A stretch of 64,000 nt of DNA from DATKCF01 sp035513345 (lineage in GTDB: Bacteria > Gemmatimonadota > Gemmatimonadetes > Longimicrobiales > RSA9), in contig DATKCF010000030.1 of NCBI GenBank assembly GCA_035513345.1, forward strand, positions 4,505 through 68,504, written 5' to 3'. A model generated the notes under the pieces. That model did not search any database and was not told the origin of the DNA. It saw nothing but the letters and a program-made list of their open reading frames with translations. A program made the translations under genes and the position numbers. Of the stretch, positions 17,055-27,300 are shown piece by piece (position 1 is the first letter of the stretch; the number at the start of each line of letters is the position of its first letter).

Positions 17055-17726
17055 ATGGCAAACGCAGCACTGGGCGCACAATCACGCGAGGGGACGGGCA
17101 AGGGCAGCGCGCGCAAGCTACGCGCGGCGGGCCGTGTGCCGGCGGTGATCTACGGTCACGGCGAGGAGACACGCAAGCTGTCGGTCGACGCGCACGAGTT
17201 GATGACCCTGTTCTCGAAGATCCGTATCGAGAGCACGGTGATCACGATGAACATTGACGGCGAAACGGAACCGTCGCGTGCGCTGGTCCGCGAGGTCCAG
17301 CGACACGCGTACCGCGACGATGTCGTGCACGTTGACTTCTACCAGATCCACGCCGGCGAGATGCTCACGGTGCAGGTCCCGGTCCGGCTGGTCGGCGCGG
17401 CGCCGGGTGTGAAGGCTGGCGGCGTTCTGCAGCACTCGTTGAGCGAGATCGAGGTGAGGTGCCTGCCGGACAGGATCCCGACAACGCTCGATGTGGACAT
17501 TTCCGCGCTCGAGATCGGCGACTCCGTGCACGTGGGTGATATCGCGCAGCCGGAGGGTGTCGAGTTCCTGGTCGACGCGGAACGTACGGTGTGCAGCCTG
17601 ATGGCGCCGACGCTCGTGGTCGAGGCAGAAGAGGAGGAGGCGGCTGCAGCGGTCGAGGGCGAGGTGGCGGAGCCGGAAGTGATCGCGCGCGGCAAGGAGG
17701 ACGACGAGGACGGCGACGACAAGTAG
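17055..17726 (+). CDS. rplY: 50S ribosomal protein bL25, Ctc/TL5 form
   Basis: Binds 5S rRNA in the large subunit. The 223-residue product is the long form. Its N-terminal L25 domain (about 1-95) has GKGSARKLRAAGRVPAVIYG. The C-terminal TL5 beta domain (about 96-190) has LVGAAPGVKAGGVLQH, and an acidic tail rich in Glu and Asp follows. A clear ribosome-binding site, AAGGAG, lies nine bases before the ATG. It is downstream of prs and upstream of pth, so the three probably share a transcript. Confidence 0.95.
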   Translation: MANAALGAQSREGTGKGSARKLRAAGRVPAVIYGHGEETRKLSVDAHELMTLFSKIRIESTVITMNIDGETEPSRALVREVQRHAYRDDVVHVDFYQIHAGEMLTVQVPVRLVGAAPGVKAGGVLQHSLSEIEVRCLPDRIPTTLDVDISALEIGDSVHVGDIAQPEGVEFLVDAERTVCSLMAPTLVVEAEEEEAAAAVEGEVAEPEVIARGKEDDEDGDDK

Positions 17727-17738
17727 TCGTTACGTGTG

Positions 17739-18302
17739 ATGCGTGTCGTATGCGGGCTCGGCAACCCGGGCGAAGAGTACGCGGCGACTCGCCACAACGT
17801 CGGCTGGTGGGTCCTCGACGAGGCCCGGCACCGGTGGGGGTTCCCGGCGTACCGCAGAGACGGCCGGGCGAGAGTGTCGCAGGGGTCGCTGGACGGACTG
17901 CCGGTGCTGCTGGTGAAGCCAACGACATACATGAACAGGAGCGGCGGAGTGCTGACGCCGCTCCAGTTGCGGCCGGATTTTGAAGTCGCGACCGATCTCC
18001 TCGTATTGGTCGACGATGCGGCTCTCGATATCGGCCGCGTTCGCATGCGCGCCCGCGGCAGTGCGGGCGGACACAACGGGCTGCGTTCGGTCGAGGCTTC
18101 GCTGCGGACGCAGGAGTACGCCAGGCTCAGGATCGGCGTCGGTGAGCCGCCGTCCGATGTCGAGCTGGCGGACTGGGTACTCGGTGAGTTCGACGACGAA
18201 GAGGAATCGGCAATTCTGGCGCTGTTGCCCGACCTGGTGGAAGCGGTGGCGGTGTGGGTGACGGGAGGCGTGGATGCTGCAGCGAACCGGTTCAATCGCT
18301 GA
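17739..18302 (+). CDS. pth: Peptidyl-tRNA hydrolase
   Basis: Releases peptides from prematurely dissociated peptidyl-tRNA. The 187-residue enzyme has the signature GLGNPGEEYAATRHNVGW with the conserved Asn and catalytic His at positions 9 and 19, KPTTYMNRSGG, and DDAALDIGRVRMRARGSAGGH with the conserved Asp and downstream Asn. ATG 17739 gives the usual N-terminus; a GTG one codon earlier is possible. No strong terminator follows before the pyrophosphatase gene. Confidence 0.95.
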   Translation: MRVVCGLGNPGEEYAATRHNVGWWVLDEARHRWGFPAYRRDGRARVSQGSLDGLPVLLVKPTTYMNRSGGVLTPLQLRPDFEVATDLLVLVDDAALDIGRVRMRARGSAGGHNGLRSVEASLRTQEYARLRIGVGEPPSDVELADWVLGEFDDEEESAILALLPDLVEAVAVWVTGGVDAAANRFNR

Positions 18303-18383
18303 GGACGCGTCCCGTCCACGCCCGGGTCCGGTAACAGGAGCTGAACGCGCGCCGCGTGGCGCCGACAACAACACGGAGGGGAC

Positions 18384-20525
18384 GTGACGGAACTGACAGG
18401 CCTCGCTCAGCTGGCGCCCGTGCTGGGTGTCGTCGGACTGGTGGGAGCACTCGTTCTGTATCTGTACATCATGCGGCAGAGCACCGGCACGGAGCTCATG
18501 GCCGAGCTTGGTGTGCGGATCCAGGAAGGCGCGATGGCGTTTCTGCGCCGCGAGTACTCGGTGCTTGCCGTGTTCGTGGTGATCGTTGCGGGACTGCTGA
18601 TGCTCGCGACGACCGGTGCGGTGGCGGTTGCGTACGTGAGTGGCGCGTTGTGCTCCGTCCTGGCCGGCTACTTCGGCATGACCGCGGCGACGCGAGCAAA
18701 CGTTCGAACGACAGCGGCGGCGAAGGAGCACGGTGCGGGCAAGGCGCTTCGCGTTTCGTTCTTCGGAGGCGCAGTGATGGGGCTGTCGGTGGCGGCGCTC
18801 GGTCTGGTTGGCGTCGGCATCTGGTACTACGTGTACGGTTCGGTCGCGATCAGCGATCTGGAGTTCCGCGTGTTCGCCGAGACGATCAGCGGCTTCGCGA
18901 TGGGTGCGAGTTCGATCGCGCTGTTCGCGCGCGTCGGCGGCGGCATCTTCACGAAAGCGGCCGATGTGGGCGCCGACCTCGTCGGCAAGGTCGAGGCGGG
19001 CATTCCCGAGGACGACCCGCGCAATCCGGCAACGATCGCGGACAACGTGGGAGACAATGTCGGCGATGTGGCGGGCATGGGTGCCGACATCTTCGAGAGC
19101 TATGTGGGTGCCGTTATCGCCACGATCGCGATCGGCGCGAGCAGCCCGTTGTACGCGGGACAGCGCGTAGAAGCACTCGCGCTGCCGATGCTCACGATCA
19201 TGGTCGGGCTGCTGACATCGCTGGTCGGAATCGCGTTCATGAAGGTGCTCGAGCGGGGCGGGCCGGCGGCGGCGCTGCGCAACGTCACATTCGTTGCGGC
19301 GGGCCTGTTCCTCATCATCATGTACTTCATTGTCGATGGACTGGGCTTCCAGATCTTCGACCCGGCGACCGGCCGTGAGTACCCTGCGCTCGGTCCGTTC
19401 TGGGCGATGGTCGCGGGTTCGCTGATCGGTATCCTCATCGGCCTGGTGACGGAGTACTACACGGCGGGCAAGCCGGTCCGGCGCATCGCGCAGGCGAGCG
19501 AAACAGGCTCGGCGACCAACATCATTCACGGGCTCGCGGTCGGCATGGAGTCAACGGTGGTGCCCGTGCTTCTGATTGCGGCGGCCATCGGCGTTTCCTA
19601 CTCGATGGCCGGGCTGTACGGAATCGGAATCGCGGCGGTCGGCATGCTGGCGACGGTCGGCGTGACAATGTCGGTCGATGCGTACGGTCCGATTGCGGAC
19701 AACGCCGGCGGTATCGCGGAAATGAGTCACCTCGGTCCGGAAGTCCGCAAGATCACGGACGAACTCGATTCGCAGGGCAACACGACAGCCGCGATCGGCA
19801 AGGGCTTCGCCATCGGTTCGGCGGCGCTCACCGCGCTGGCGCTCTTCAGCGCATACGCTTCGGCCGTGGGGCTCCGCGCAACCGGCCTGAACATCATCGA
19901 TCCGGCCGTCACGATCGGCCTGCTGATTGGCGGTGCGATACCGATGCTCATCGCAGCCATGACCATGACCGCCGTGGGCCGCGCCGCAGCTGGTATGGTC
20001 GAGGAGGTACGCCGCCAGTTCCGCGAGATCCCCGGCCTGATGGAGGGTACGGCCAGGCCGGACAGCGCCCGCTGTGTGGACATTTCGACGCGCGCCGCGC
20101 TGCGCGAGATGATCGCGCCCGGCCTCGTTGCCGTGTCGGCTCCCGTCGTGGTCGGCTACTTCAGCATTCTGGCGCTCGGCGGCATGCTGGCCGGCGCGAC
20201 GCTCGCCGGTGTTCTGATGGCCCTCTTCATGGCCAATTCGGGCGGTGCCTGGGACAACGCGAAGAAGTACATCGAGCAGGGCGCGCACGGCGGCAAGGGC
20301 TCCGATCCGCACAAGGCCGCCGTCGTCGGTGATACCGTGGGCGACCCGTTCAAGGACACGTCCGGCCCGTCCATGAACATCCTCATCAAGCTGATGAGTG
20401 TCGTGTCGCTCGTCCTGGCGCCATGGTTCGCGCGGATCCACGGCGTGACCGTCTCGGACGCCGCGACCGGTTGGGAATCGCTGCTGGCCGGGGTCCGACA
20501 GGTCATTGGCGCGGTGCTGGGTTAG
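18384..20525 (+). CDS. hppA: Membrane-bound ion-pumping pyrophosphatase, probably K+-dependent
   Basis: Couples pyrophosphate hydrolysis to pumping of H+ or Na+ across the inner membrane. The 713-residue protein has about 16 membrane helices and the catalytic loop with DVGADLVGKVEAGIPEDD and NPATIADNVGDNVGDVAGMG. At the position that separates subfamilies it reads GNTTAAIGKGFA: Ala and Gly where K+-independent enzymes have Lys and Thr. By that rule it is K+-dependent. Whether it pumps H+ or Na+ cannot be decided by eye. GTG 18384 has GGAGGGG just upstream. Confidence 0.94.
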   Translation: MTELTGLAQLAPVLGVVGLVGALVLYLYIMRQSTGTELMAELGVRIQEGAMAFLRREYSVLAVFVVIVAGLLMLATTGAVAVAYVSGALCSVLAGYFGMTAATRANVRTTAAAKEHGAGKALRVSFFGGAVMGLSVAALGLVGVGIWYYVYGSVAISDLEFRVFAETISGFAMGASSIALFARVGGGIFTKAADVGADLVGKVEAGIPEDDPRNPATIADNVGDNVGDVAGMGADIFESYVGAVIATIAIGASSPLYAGQRVEALALPMLTIMVGLLTSLVGIAFMKVLERGGPAAALRNVTFVAAGLFLIIMYFIVDGLGFQIFDPATGREYPALGPFWAMVAGSLIGILIGLVTEYYTAGKPVRRIAQASETGSATNIIHGLAVGMESTVVPVLLIAAAIGVSYSMAGLYGIGIAAVGMLATVGVTMSVDAYGPIADNAGGIAEMSHLGPEVRKITDELDSQGNTTAAIGKGFAIGSAALTALALFSAYASAVGLRATGLNIIDPAVTIGLLIGGAIPMLIAAMTMTAVGRAAAGMVEEVRRQFREIPGLMEGTARPDSARCVDISTRAALREMIAPGLVAVSAPVVVGYFSILALGGMLAGATLAGVLMALFMANSGGAWDNAKKYIEQGAHGGKGSDPHKAAVVGDTVGDPFKDTSGPSMNILIKLMSVVSLVLAPWFARIHGVTVSDAATGWESLLAGVRQVIGAVLG

Positions 20526-20545
20526 GGCGACGAGTTCTCAGCCCG

Positions 20546-21748
20546 ATGCCTGACCTTTCGTTCGATCGAACGATCGCGTTCGCGCAGGAACTCATCCGCA
20601 TCCCGAGTCCTCCCGGCGCCGAGAAGGACGTCGCGGAGCGCGTTCGCATGGAGTACGAGACGCTCGGCTTCGATGACGCGTGGATCGACGAGACCGGCAG
20701 CGCGATCGGGCGGATCCGGGGCACAGGCGCGGCGCCCCCCGTAATGGTCAGCTGCCACCTCGATGTCGTCGACATCGGCGACGTCGGTACGTGGGAGTAT
20801 CCACCGCATGGCGGAGTCGTCGCGGACGGGTTCCTGCACGGCCGCGGCGCCATGGATATCAAGGGGCCGCTCGCGATCCAGACCTACGCGGCGGCCCGCT
20901 TCGTCGAGAACCGGCCGCATGGCGATGTGATCGTCGCCCACACCGTGCTCGAAGAACGCGGCGGCTGGGGTATGGAACGACTGATCGCGTCGGGAGAAGT
21001 GACACCGGCGGCAGTCATCATTGGCGAATCCACGAACGGCGATATCTGCATCGGGCACCGCGGCCGCGCCGAACTCATGATCGAGATCGAAGGTGTGGCG
21101 GGCCACGCGAGCGCGCCCGACCGCGCCCACAATCCTGTCAGTGTCCTGCCGCTCGTGCTCCCGCAGATCGAGCGGTTCGACCGGACACTCGGGCGTGATC
21201 CCGTACTCGGCCGCTCGTCGCTCGCGGCTACCGCGATAGAAACCCGGCCAACCAGCTACAACGTGATCCCCGACATCGTGCGCATCGTCGTGGACTGGCG
21301 AGTGTTGCCCGGCACCACCGACGACGATGCGGTCGATCAGCTTGAAACGTTCCTGCGCCAGAATGTCCAACTGCCCGAGCCGTTCACATTGAAGGTTCGC
21401 TTCAACGCCGAACACCAGCGCACATGGACCGGCCAGGAGCGCGACCGTCGTATGTTCACGCCTGGGTTTCTGATGGCGAACGACGCGCCCATCGTGCGCG
21501 CCGCATTACACGCCGTTACGGCAATGACGTCGACCACGCCCGCCGTGCGACCGTGGACGTTCGCGACCGATGGCGGACATACGTGCGGTATACACGGCAT
21601 TCCCACGATCGGCTACGCGCCAGGCGAAGAACGGTTCGCCCACACGAACCGGGAGCGGCTCGAGCTGGAATCGGCGCGCGTCGCGTGGGCGGCCTATCCG
21701 CAGCTCATCGCCGCGATCCAGAACGCGGTTTCGGTCGCGCAGCAGTAG
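20546..21748 (+). CDS. M20-family metal-dependent amidohydrolase/peptidase
   Basis: A 400-residue dizinc hydrolase of the ArgE/DapE/CPG2 family. Metal and catalytic sites are visible: SCHLDVVD (metal His, catalytic Asp), GRGAMDIKG (bridging Asp), TVLEERGGWG (general-base Glu pair), GESTNGD, and a C-terminal ATDGGH/GYAPGEERFAHTNRE block carrying the last ligand His. The dimerisation lid starts near GHRGRAELMIEIEGVAGHAS. The C-terminal block is reminiscent of the YgeY group, but no selenium or purine genes are nearby, so the substrate is open. The frame extends upstream; ATG 20546 fits the family N-terminus. Confidence 0.85.
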   Translation: MPDLSFDRTIAFAQELIRIPSPPGAEKDVAERVRMEYETLGFDDAWIDETGSAIGRIRGTGAAPPVMVSCHLDVVDIGDVGTWEYPPHGGVVADGFLHGRGAMDIKGPLAIQTYAAARFVENRPHGDVIVAHTVLEERGGWGMERLIASGEVTPAAVIIGESTNGDICIGHRGRAELMIEIEGVAGHASAPDRAHNPVSVLPLVLPQIERFDRTLGRDPVLGRSSLAATAIETRPTSYNVIPDIVRIVVDWRVLPGTTDDDAVDQLETFLRQNVQLPEPFTLKVRFNAEHQRTWTGQERDRRMFTPGFLMANDAPIVRAALHAVTAMTSTTPAVRPWTFATDGGHTCGIHGIPTIGYAPGEERFAHTNRERLELESARVAWAAYPQLIAAIQNAVSVAQQ

Positions 21749-21872
21749 AGGTTGGCGTCCGGCCGACCGCGCGATCCTCTTCCGGTAGGCCGTCCATGTC
21801 ATTATCTTTACCTGCTTTACTCCTGCCCGCCCCCCGCTGGGGCCGGGCCGCCCAGACCGAGGGAGGAAAGAC

Positions 21873-22250
21873 GTGAGGGCGTACGAGATTGTCTACATCT
21901 TCGATTCACAGCTGACCGACGAGCAGATCCAGGAGAAGCTGGATCGGTTCCACCAGCACATGACGGAGACGGGTGGCGGCGAACTGGGCCCGATCGACCA
22001 GTGGGGCCGGCGCCAGCTCGCGTTCCCGATCCGGAAGCGAACGAACGGCTTCTACATCGTGACGCAGTTCTCGGCACCTGGCGAAGCGCTGCCGGAGTTC
22101 GAGCGGCTGCTGAAGCTGGACGAAGGATTGCTGCGGTACCTGATCGTGCTGCACGAGGGCGAGCCGACAGCGCCGATGTCCATCGCTACGCGTTCGCGGA
22201 GCGAAGACGACGACGATGATGATGACTCCGACGACGATGGGGATGACTGA
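21873..22250 (+). CDS. rpsF: 30S ribosomal protein bS6
   Basis: Binds S18 on the small-subunit platform. The 125-residue protein opens with the typical MRAYEIVYIF and has the RRQLAFPIRKRTNGFYIV strand pair, plus the LLRYLIV strand. It ends in an unusually acidic tail (EDDDDDDDSDDDGDD), about ten or more Asp residues. The GTG start follows a strong site, GGGAGGAAAGAC. It overlaps rpsR by one base and heads the rpsF-rpsR-DUF2232-rplI-rsfS block. The 125-base region upstream has only a weak promoter candidate. Confidence 0.96.
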   Translation: MRAYEIVYIFDSQLTDEQIQEKLDRFHQHMTETGGGELGPIDQWGRRQLAFPIRKRTNGFYIVTQFSAPGEALPEFERLLKLDEGLLRYLIVLHEGEPTAPMSIATRSRSEDDDDDDDSDDDGDD

Positions 22251-22474
22251 TGGCACGGCGAGGATCGAAGACCTGTCCCCTGTGCGAGTCAGGGGTTCGC
22301 TGGATCAACTACAAGGATGACAAGACGCTGTCCCGGATGACGACGGAGCAGGGCAAGATCCTGCCGCGGCGGATGACGGGGATGTGCGCGCGGCACCAGC
22401 GGCAGGTGTGCACCGCGATCAAGCGAGCGAGGTACCTGGCGCTCGTGCCGTATACGGGGCGATCGGTCGCATAG
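22250..22474 (+). CDS. rpsR: 30S ribosomal protein bS18
   Basis: A 74-residue partner of S6 on the platform. The core INYKDDKTLSRMTTEQGKI and the RQ..T.IKRAR.LALVPY end are family hallmarks. The N-terminus has CPLC and there is CARH further on, so this is probably the zinc-binding (C+) version. The ATG shares one base with the rpsF stop. Confidence 0.96.
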   Translation: MARRGSKTCPLCESGVRWINYKDDKTLSRMTTEQGKILPRRMTGMCARHQRQVCTAIKRARYLALVPYTGRSVA

Positions 22475-23389
22475 GTGGCATCGAAGGCGACGGGCTGGGC
22501 CGGAGCGATCGGGCTGGCTGTCGTTACCGGGTTCTTCTCGGTCGGGTATGCCGGCCTGCTGATTCTGTTGCCGTTGAGCCTGATGCTGATATCGTTGCCG
22601 CCGCGGCGGCCGGCGATGATCATTCTCGGGCTGCTGGGCGCGGCGCTGCTGTTGCGTGGGTCAGCCGACCCGCTGACGGATTTCGCGCGGGGCTGGGCGC
22701 TGATCGTAGGCGCATGGTTCCTGGTTTCGTACGCGGTGATCGGCGGCGATCGGTTTCTCGACCGCGGCCTGATCGCTGTGGCGTCGGCGGCGGTAACGGT
22801 CACTGCGGCCGCACTGGTGATGCCGGAGTCGTTCGTGCAGCTCGATACGACGGTGCGGCTTCGCCTGACAGCGGGTTACGAGCCGTACCTGAGCATGCTG
22901 TCGGAGCGCGAGGGCGGTGCGGTCCTGGTCGAGGCGATGCGGCAGGGTGCGCAGGTGCAGGCGCTCCTGTTCCCGGCGCTGGTCGCGATCTCGAGCCTGT
23001 CAGGCCTGGCCGTGGCGTGGTGGGTGTACTGGCGGGTGGCGTTGCGGCGTCGCGACGCGCTGCGGCCGCTGGCGGAGTTCCGTTTCGCCGACGAGTTGGT
23101 GTGGCTGCTGATCGCGGGACTTCTGCTGGTGCTGATCCCGCTGGGCGAGGTGGCGAGCCGGGCGGGCTCGAACCTGTTGGCGTTCACGGCAACGCTGTAC
23201 GCGTTGCGCGGTGTGGGTGTGCTGCTGGTGCTGGCGGGCATGCCCGGTCCGATCGTGCTCGCGCTGGCGTTCGTGATTGGCGTGCTGCTGTATCCACTGG
23301 TGATGGCGGCGGCGTTCGTGGTCGGCCTGTCGGACATCTGGTTTGACATTCGACGGCGGTGGGCGCCGGCGCGGCCGCCCGACAACTGA
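22475..23389 (+). CDS. DUF2232 (YybS-like) membrane protein
   Basis: A 304-residue inner-membrane protein with about eight hydrophobic helices. Sequence character and position between rpsR and rplI match the DUF2232 family, which often sits in this ribosomal-protein block in several phyla. The function is not established; transporter-like roles have been proposed for the family. GTG 22475 directly follows the rpsR stop with no gap, so it is probably coupled. No catalytic residues stand out. Confidence 0.8.
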   Translation: MASKATGWAGAIGLAVVTGFFSVGYAGLLILLPLSLMLISLPPRRPAMIILGLLGAALLLRGSADPLTDFARGWALIVGAWFLVSYAVIGGDRFLDRGLIAVASAAVTVTAAALVMPESFVQLDTTVRLRLTAGYEPYLSMLSEREGGAVLVEAMRQGAQVQALLFPALVAISSLSGLAVAWWVYWRVALRRRDALRPLAEFRFADELVWLLIAGLLLVLIPLGEVASRAGSNLLAFTATLYALRGVGVLLVLAGMPGPIVLALAFVIGVLLYPLVMAAAFVVGLSDIWFDIRRRWAPARPPDN

Positions 23390-23400
23390 CGGAGCGAGAG

Positions 23401-23862
23401 ATGAAGCACGTGAAGGTGATCCTGCGGGAGGCCATGTCGAACCTTGGCGAGTCGGGCGAGATCGTCACGGTGAAGACCGGGTACGCCCGGAACTATCTGC
23501 TGCCCCGCGGCCTGGCGTACGAGGCGACGTCGGCGAACGTTCGGCAGCTCGATGACGAGAAGCGTCGCGAAGAGGCAAAGGGCAAGCGGGCCTACCTGGA
23601 GGCGAGGCGCAGGGCATCGCAACTCGAGGAAGTGTCGCTGACGTTCCACGCGAAGGCTGGCGAGGAGTCGAAACTGTTCGGCTCGATCACGACGGGCGAC
23701 ATTGCGGACCGGCTCAACGACCAGGAACTGGACTTTGAGGTCGATCGCCGGCAGGTTGAACTGGAGGAGCCGATCAAGGCGCTGGGCGTGTACACCGTAC
23801 AGGTGAAGTTGCACGCGGACGTCCGACCCGAGATCAAGGTGTGGGTGATCAAGGCCGACTGA
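23401..23862 (+). CDS. rplI: 50S ribosomal protein bL9
   Basis: A 153-residue ribosomal protein with the family start KVILREAMSNLGESGEIVTV and KTGYARNYLLPRGLA, a long central helix (LDDEKRREEAKGKRAYLEA) and the C-terminal rRNA-binding domain beginning KLFGSITTGDIAD. The ATG at 23401 has GGAGCGAG close upstream; the frame is open somewhat earlier but that extension lies in the preceding gene. Confidence 0.96.
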   Translation: MKHVKVILREAMSNLGESGEIVTVKTGYARNYLLPRGLAYEATSANVRQLDDEKRREEAKGKRAYLEARRRASQLEEVSLTFHAKAGEESKLFGSITTGDIADRLNDQELDFEVDRRQVELEEPIKALGVYTVQVKLHADVRPEIKVWVIKAD

Positions 23863-23936
23863 GCCGGCGGGCAGGCTGGGTTCGACGACGGCGGCTGTGC
23901 GGTGAGGCGGCGGCCGTGGAGGCGGGGACGGAACGA

Positions 23937-24323
23937 GTGCATGAAAGCGGCAGGGCAAAGGCAGACGGGATCGAGGTCGGGTCGCGGCCGGACGGCCTCG
24001 ATCAGGCCGTCGAGGCGTCGCGTGACAGGAAAGGCACAGACATCCTGGTTCTGGATCTGCGCGGCCTGTCGGACGCGACGGATCACTTCCTGCTGGTGAC
24101 GGGCACGTCGGACACACATGTCCGTTCGATCGCCGAGCACATCATCGAGAAGCTGAAGGAGTCGGGCGTGCGGCCGAGCCACGTCGAAGGCCTGCGGTCG
24201 GGGCGCTGGGTCCTGATCGACTGCATCGACTTCGTGGTACACGTATTCCATCCCGCCGCGCGGGAGTTCTATCAGCTGGAGCGGCTGTGGGGCGACGCTC
24301 CGGCGCAGGCACTGGAAGCGTAG
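23937..24323 (+). CDS. rsfS: Ribosomal silencing factor RsfS
   Basis: Binds uL14 and blocks subunit joining when nutrients are low. The 128-residue product has the RsfS/Iojap domain: DILVLDLRGLSDATDHFLLV, TSDTHVRSIAEHI, then WVLIDCIDFVVHVFHPAARE and a final YQLERLWGDA. The N-terminus is uncertain. GTG 23937 is given; GTG 23913 is an alternative, and no ATG is available. Its stop forms part of the ribosome-binding site of the next gene. rsfS usually sits near nadD, but here it follows rplI. Confidence 0.9.
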   Translation: MHESGRAKADGIEVGSRPDGLDQAVEASRDRKGTDILVLDLRGLSDATDHFLLVTGTSDTHVRSIAEHIIEKLKESGVRPSHVEGLRSGRWVLIDCIDFVVHVFHPAAREFYQLERLWGDAPAQALEA

Positions 24324-24331
24324 GAGGTGCC

Positions 24332-27300
24332 ATGCTGCGAAGCGTGATCGCGATGCTGGTCGCGGCGATCCTGACGACAGTTCCGGCGCTCGCCAGCGCG
24401 CAGTACTTCGGCCGCAACAAGGTGCAGTACCGGTCGTTCGACTTCCAGGTCATCAAGACCGAGAACTTCGACGTGTATTATTACGCGAGCGAGCGCGAAG
24501 CGGCGCTCGACGCGGCACGGATGATCGAACGTTCGTACGGTCGGCTGTCGCGTGTCCTGCAGCATCAGTTCCGGGACCGCAAGCCGCTGATCGTCTACGC
24601 TTCACACAGTGATTTCCAGCAGACGAACGCGCTGTCCAGCTTCATCGATGAGAGCACGGGCGGTGTAACGGAAGCGCTGAAGAGCCGGATGATCCTGCCG
24701 TTCACGGGATCATACGCGGACTTCGATCACGTTCTGACGCACGAGCTGGTGCACGGTTTCCAGTACGATGTGATCTTCCGGGGAGGCGTCCTGACGGATG
24801 CGTCGCCGTTTGTCGGTCGTCTTCCGCTGTGGTTCATGGAAGGCATGGCGGAGTACCTGTCGATCGGGACGATCGATCCGCACACGCAGAGCTGGCTCCG
24901 CGACGCGGCGCTGGCGGGGTATCTGCGGACGATCGATGAAATGATGTACCGTGACGACTACCTGTCATACCGGTTCGGCCAGTCGCTGTGGTCATACATC
25001 GGGTCGAAATGGGGGGACGAGGTTGTCGGCATCCTGCTGCAGAAGGCGCCGCGGACGGGAGTCGAGCGGGCTTTCGTGTCGACGCTCGGCGTTTCACTGT
25101 CGGAGCTGAGTGCGGAGTGGACGGCGGCGGTACGGGCCCAGTATCTGCCGCAGGTCGCCGATTTCCGGCGGCCGGCGACGTTCTCGACGAAGCTGACGGC
25201 CCACGAGAAGCTGGAGGATCCCTGGTACATAGCGCCGGCATTGTCGCCTGACGGGAAGGACATGGTCTTCCTGTCACAGGAGGGTGGTTTTTCGTTCGAT
25301 CTGTACCTGGCGGATGCGCGGACGGGCGAGATCGAGCGGAAGCTGATCGAGTCGGCGAGAGGTGGCGGCTTCGAGTCGCTGCGATACATGAATTCGAGCG
25401 CGTCGTTCTCGCCGGACGGCCGATACGTTGCGTTCGCGGCCCAGACCGGCGGGCGGGATGCGCTGTACATCTACGACCTGCGCGAGCGCCGGGTCTGGAA
25501 GAAGCTGACGTACGACGTGTTGAACGGGCTGTCGAACCCGAGCTGGTCGCCTGACGGCCGGCGCATCGTGTTCATGGGGATGGACGGAGGGCTGAGCGAC
25601 CTTTTCGTGACCGACCTCGAGGGCCGGCTCGAGCGGCTGACCAACGACAGATATGCGGACCTTCTTCCCGCATGGTCACCCGATGGCACCAGGATCGCCT
25701 TCACTACGGACCGCGGTCCGGAAGCGGATATCGAGTCGCTGTCATACGGCAACTACCGTGTGGCACTGTTGTCGCTCGACGACTACTCGCTCGAGATTCT
25801 GCCGGGCCAGGATGCGGGCAAGAACGTGAATCCGGTGTGGTCGCCCGACGGTGAGTCGCTGATCTGGGTCAATGACAGGACCGGCACGAACGACCTGTAC
25901 CTGTACGAGATGGGCAGCAAGCAGATCTCTCGCATCACCGACGTGCTGTCGGGCGTGATCGGGATCGGCCCATTGAGTCCGGTGCTGTCCTGGTCGGCCA
26001 GCGGGTCGCTCGCGTTCGTCTACTTCGAACAGGCCGGCTACAACATCTACCGGGTCGAGGATCCGCGCACGCTGCCTCGCATGGCGGTCGGGGTCGGACC
26101 GGTCATCGCGGACGTGGTGAACGACGACTGGATCGGCGACGTCGATCGAGCGGGCCCCGCCGAAGGCGGATCAGTGTCGACGCGCGAGCCGGACCGCGAG
26201 TCGCGCTTCGATGCGAGCCTGTATCGCAACAACGGCACGTTCCGGCGCAGTGCGGCGGCTCAGGCGGTTGCGTCCGAAGCGCTCGCACCCGTGAGCGTGG
26301 TCAAGCTGCTCGACAATGCGGCGCACGCGTTGCCGGACACGACCGCATTCGCTCACGACGACTACAATGTCAGCTTCACGCCGGACATGATCGGCAGGCC
26401 GACGATCGGCGCGACGGTCGGTGGCTCCTACGGCAACGGTATCTACGGCGGCAGCTTCATCGCGCTTTCGGACATGCTGGGCAACCACAACATTCTTGCA
26501 GCCGCCAATATCAATGGCTCGCTGTCGGATGCCAGCTTCTATGCGGGTTACAATTTTCTGAAGACACGGGCGAACCTGAGTGCCGCGGTGTCGCAGCAGC
26601 CGCTGTACCGTTACTTCGGCGCCGCATACATGACGCTGGAAGTGGACGGCCAGCCACGCGACGTGCGCGCAGAAGTACTCGTGCGTGACATCATTCGCAG
26701 CGGTCAGGCGCTGATGAGCTACCCATTCAGCGCGTTCCGTCGAATCGAAGCAGGCGTCAACGCCGTCCACTATTCCAGTGACATCCTCTATCGCGGATTC
26801 GACGTCAATACCGGCGAGTACGTTCAACAGGATGATCCGCTCGGCGGACTGAGCTACGTGCAACCGCTGGCCGCACTCGTGTTCGACAACTCGCTGGCGG
26901 GCTGGACGGGTCCGGTCGTGGGCCGACGCTACAGGTTGCAGTTTTCGCGTACGGTTGGCGGGCTTCAGTTCAGCGAAGCGCTGGTGGATTTCCGCAACTA
27001 CTGGAACATCGACCAGAAAGTAGTGTTCGCATCCCGCCTCATCGGACTCTCCAGGTTCGGTGATGATTCGAACCGGTTCTCGCTGTACTGGGGCGGGCCG
27101 TACTTCCTGCGCGGTTACGACGGCGGCTCGTTCCGGCTGGACGGCGACGAGTGCATGGACAGCCGCAGCTTCGCTGCCGAGACGTCGCTTTCACGCTGCC
27201 CGGTGCGCGACCAGCTGATCGGCTCCAATGCAGCGATCATGAATCTCGAAGTGCGCGTGCCGGTCATCAAGGAACTCCAGATCGGGTTCCTGGGCAACTT

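Noticed and set aside
21781..21809. TTCCGG-N17-TATCTT before rpsF
   Set aside because: The -35 is poor, and a ribosomal block would be expected to have a stronger promoter; not convincing enough to list.
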